A stretch of DNA of 5,755 bases. Source: Hyphomicrobiaceae bacterium. Its GTDB lineage: Bacteria > Pseudomonadota > Alphaproteobacteria > Rhizobiales > Hyphomicrobiaceae. The translations under genes were made by a program, and so were the position numbers. Positions 5,580 through 5,755 of the stretch are shown here, piece by piece; positions within the stretch are counted from its first letter, which is position 1; every line of letters begins with the position of its first letter. The stretch covers positions 5,010 to 10,764 of the forward strand of contig JAGRKR010000043.1 in NCBI GenBank assembly GCA_020442225.1, given 5' to 3'. Under the pieces are notes generated by a model that worked only from the letters and a program-made list of their open reading frames with translations, made no database searches and had not been told where the DNA came from.

Positions 5580-5755
5580 ATGGACGACGTCGCGACCAAG
5601 ATCATCGACATTCTGAAGAAGCACATGAAAGAGCCGAAGGACGATATCTCGCTCACTACTGCACTGAGCGATCTGAAGATCGAGTCCCTCGACTTGGCCA
5701 TGATCGTCTTCGATATCGAGGACACCTTCGGGATCGAGATTCCCTACAACGCCAA
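5580..5755 (+). CDS. Acyl carrier protein (partial, runs off the window)
   Basis: The first 58 residues of a phosphopantetheine-binding acyl carrier protein, cut by the window end; the typical length is about 80-95. It carries acyl chains as thioesters on a 4'-phosphopantetheine arm attached to a serine. Helix I is VATKIIDILKKHM (4-16). The attachment motif is DLKIESLDLAM (31-41), with S36 as modified residue and E in place of the usual D before it, and helix II is LAMIVFDIEDTFGIEIP (39-55). With the 5580 start, S36 is at almost the same distance from the N-terminus as in E. coli AcpP. The in-frame ATG at 5568 would add four residues (MESE), and a stop at 5517-5519 closes the frame upstream. 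It resembles secondary ACPs (AcpXL-like or fatty-acyl cluster ACPs) more than housekeeping AcpP. In alphaproteobacteria such genes are often followed by ketoacyl synthases, which would lie off the window. Transcription may come from the sigma-54 box at 5381. Confidence 0.85.
   Translation, partial: MDDVATKIIDILKKHMKEPKDDISLTTALSDLKIESLDLAMIVFDIEDTFGIEIPYNA

Overview
The window is high-GC, gene-dense bacterial chromosome, most consistent with an alphaproteobacterium, probably Hyphomicrobiales/Rhizobiales-like. The main reasons are an ELM1/GtrOC1-family gene, a MerR regulator resembling alphaproteobacterial LiuR-type regulators, and an ACP resembling those of rhizobial fatty-acyl clusters. The taxonomic placement is inference. 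I found no rRNA, tRNA, CRISPR array, transposase or phage gene.

Left part (1-2961): a class I SAM-dependent methyltransferase (+, 37-687) converges tail to tail, with a 26-bp overlap, on a YeeE/YedE-family membrane transporter (-, 662-1645). A 263-bp divergent gap (1646-1908) separates the transporter from an ELM1/GtrOC1-type putative glycosyltransferase (+, 1909-2961). These genes are on different transcripts. The methyltransferase and the glycosyltransferase would both fit cell-envelope chemistry, but nothing in the window ties them together.

Right part (2998-5183, minus strand): a FadD-type long-chain acyl-CoA ligase is followed by a MerR-family regulator through an ATGA stop/start overlap. 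This is a translationally coupled operon for fatty-acid (or related acid) activation plus its probable controller.

Right end (5184-5755): a 396-bp non-coding region lies between the ligase and the start of an acyl carrier protein gene (+, 5580 onward, cut by the window edge). It is the most structured stretch in the window. It holds (i) a sigma-54 (RpoN) -24/-12 promoter match pointing at the ACP gene, (ii) a 54-bp compound inverted repeat about 90-140 bp upstream of the predicted start site, where an enhancer-binding protein site would sit, and (iii) two hairpins in the predicted leader, the second immediately before the ACP translation start. My reading is that the ACP, and whatever fatty-acyl or polyketide-like operon follows it off the window, may be under conditional RpoN control. 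That is inferred from sequence motifs only. The remaining genes belong to known families and I see no sign of a wholly new system.
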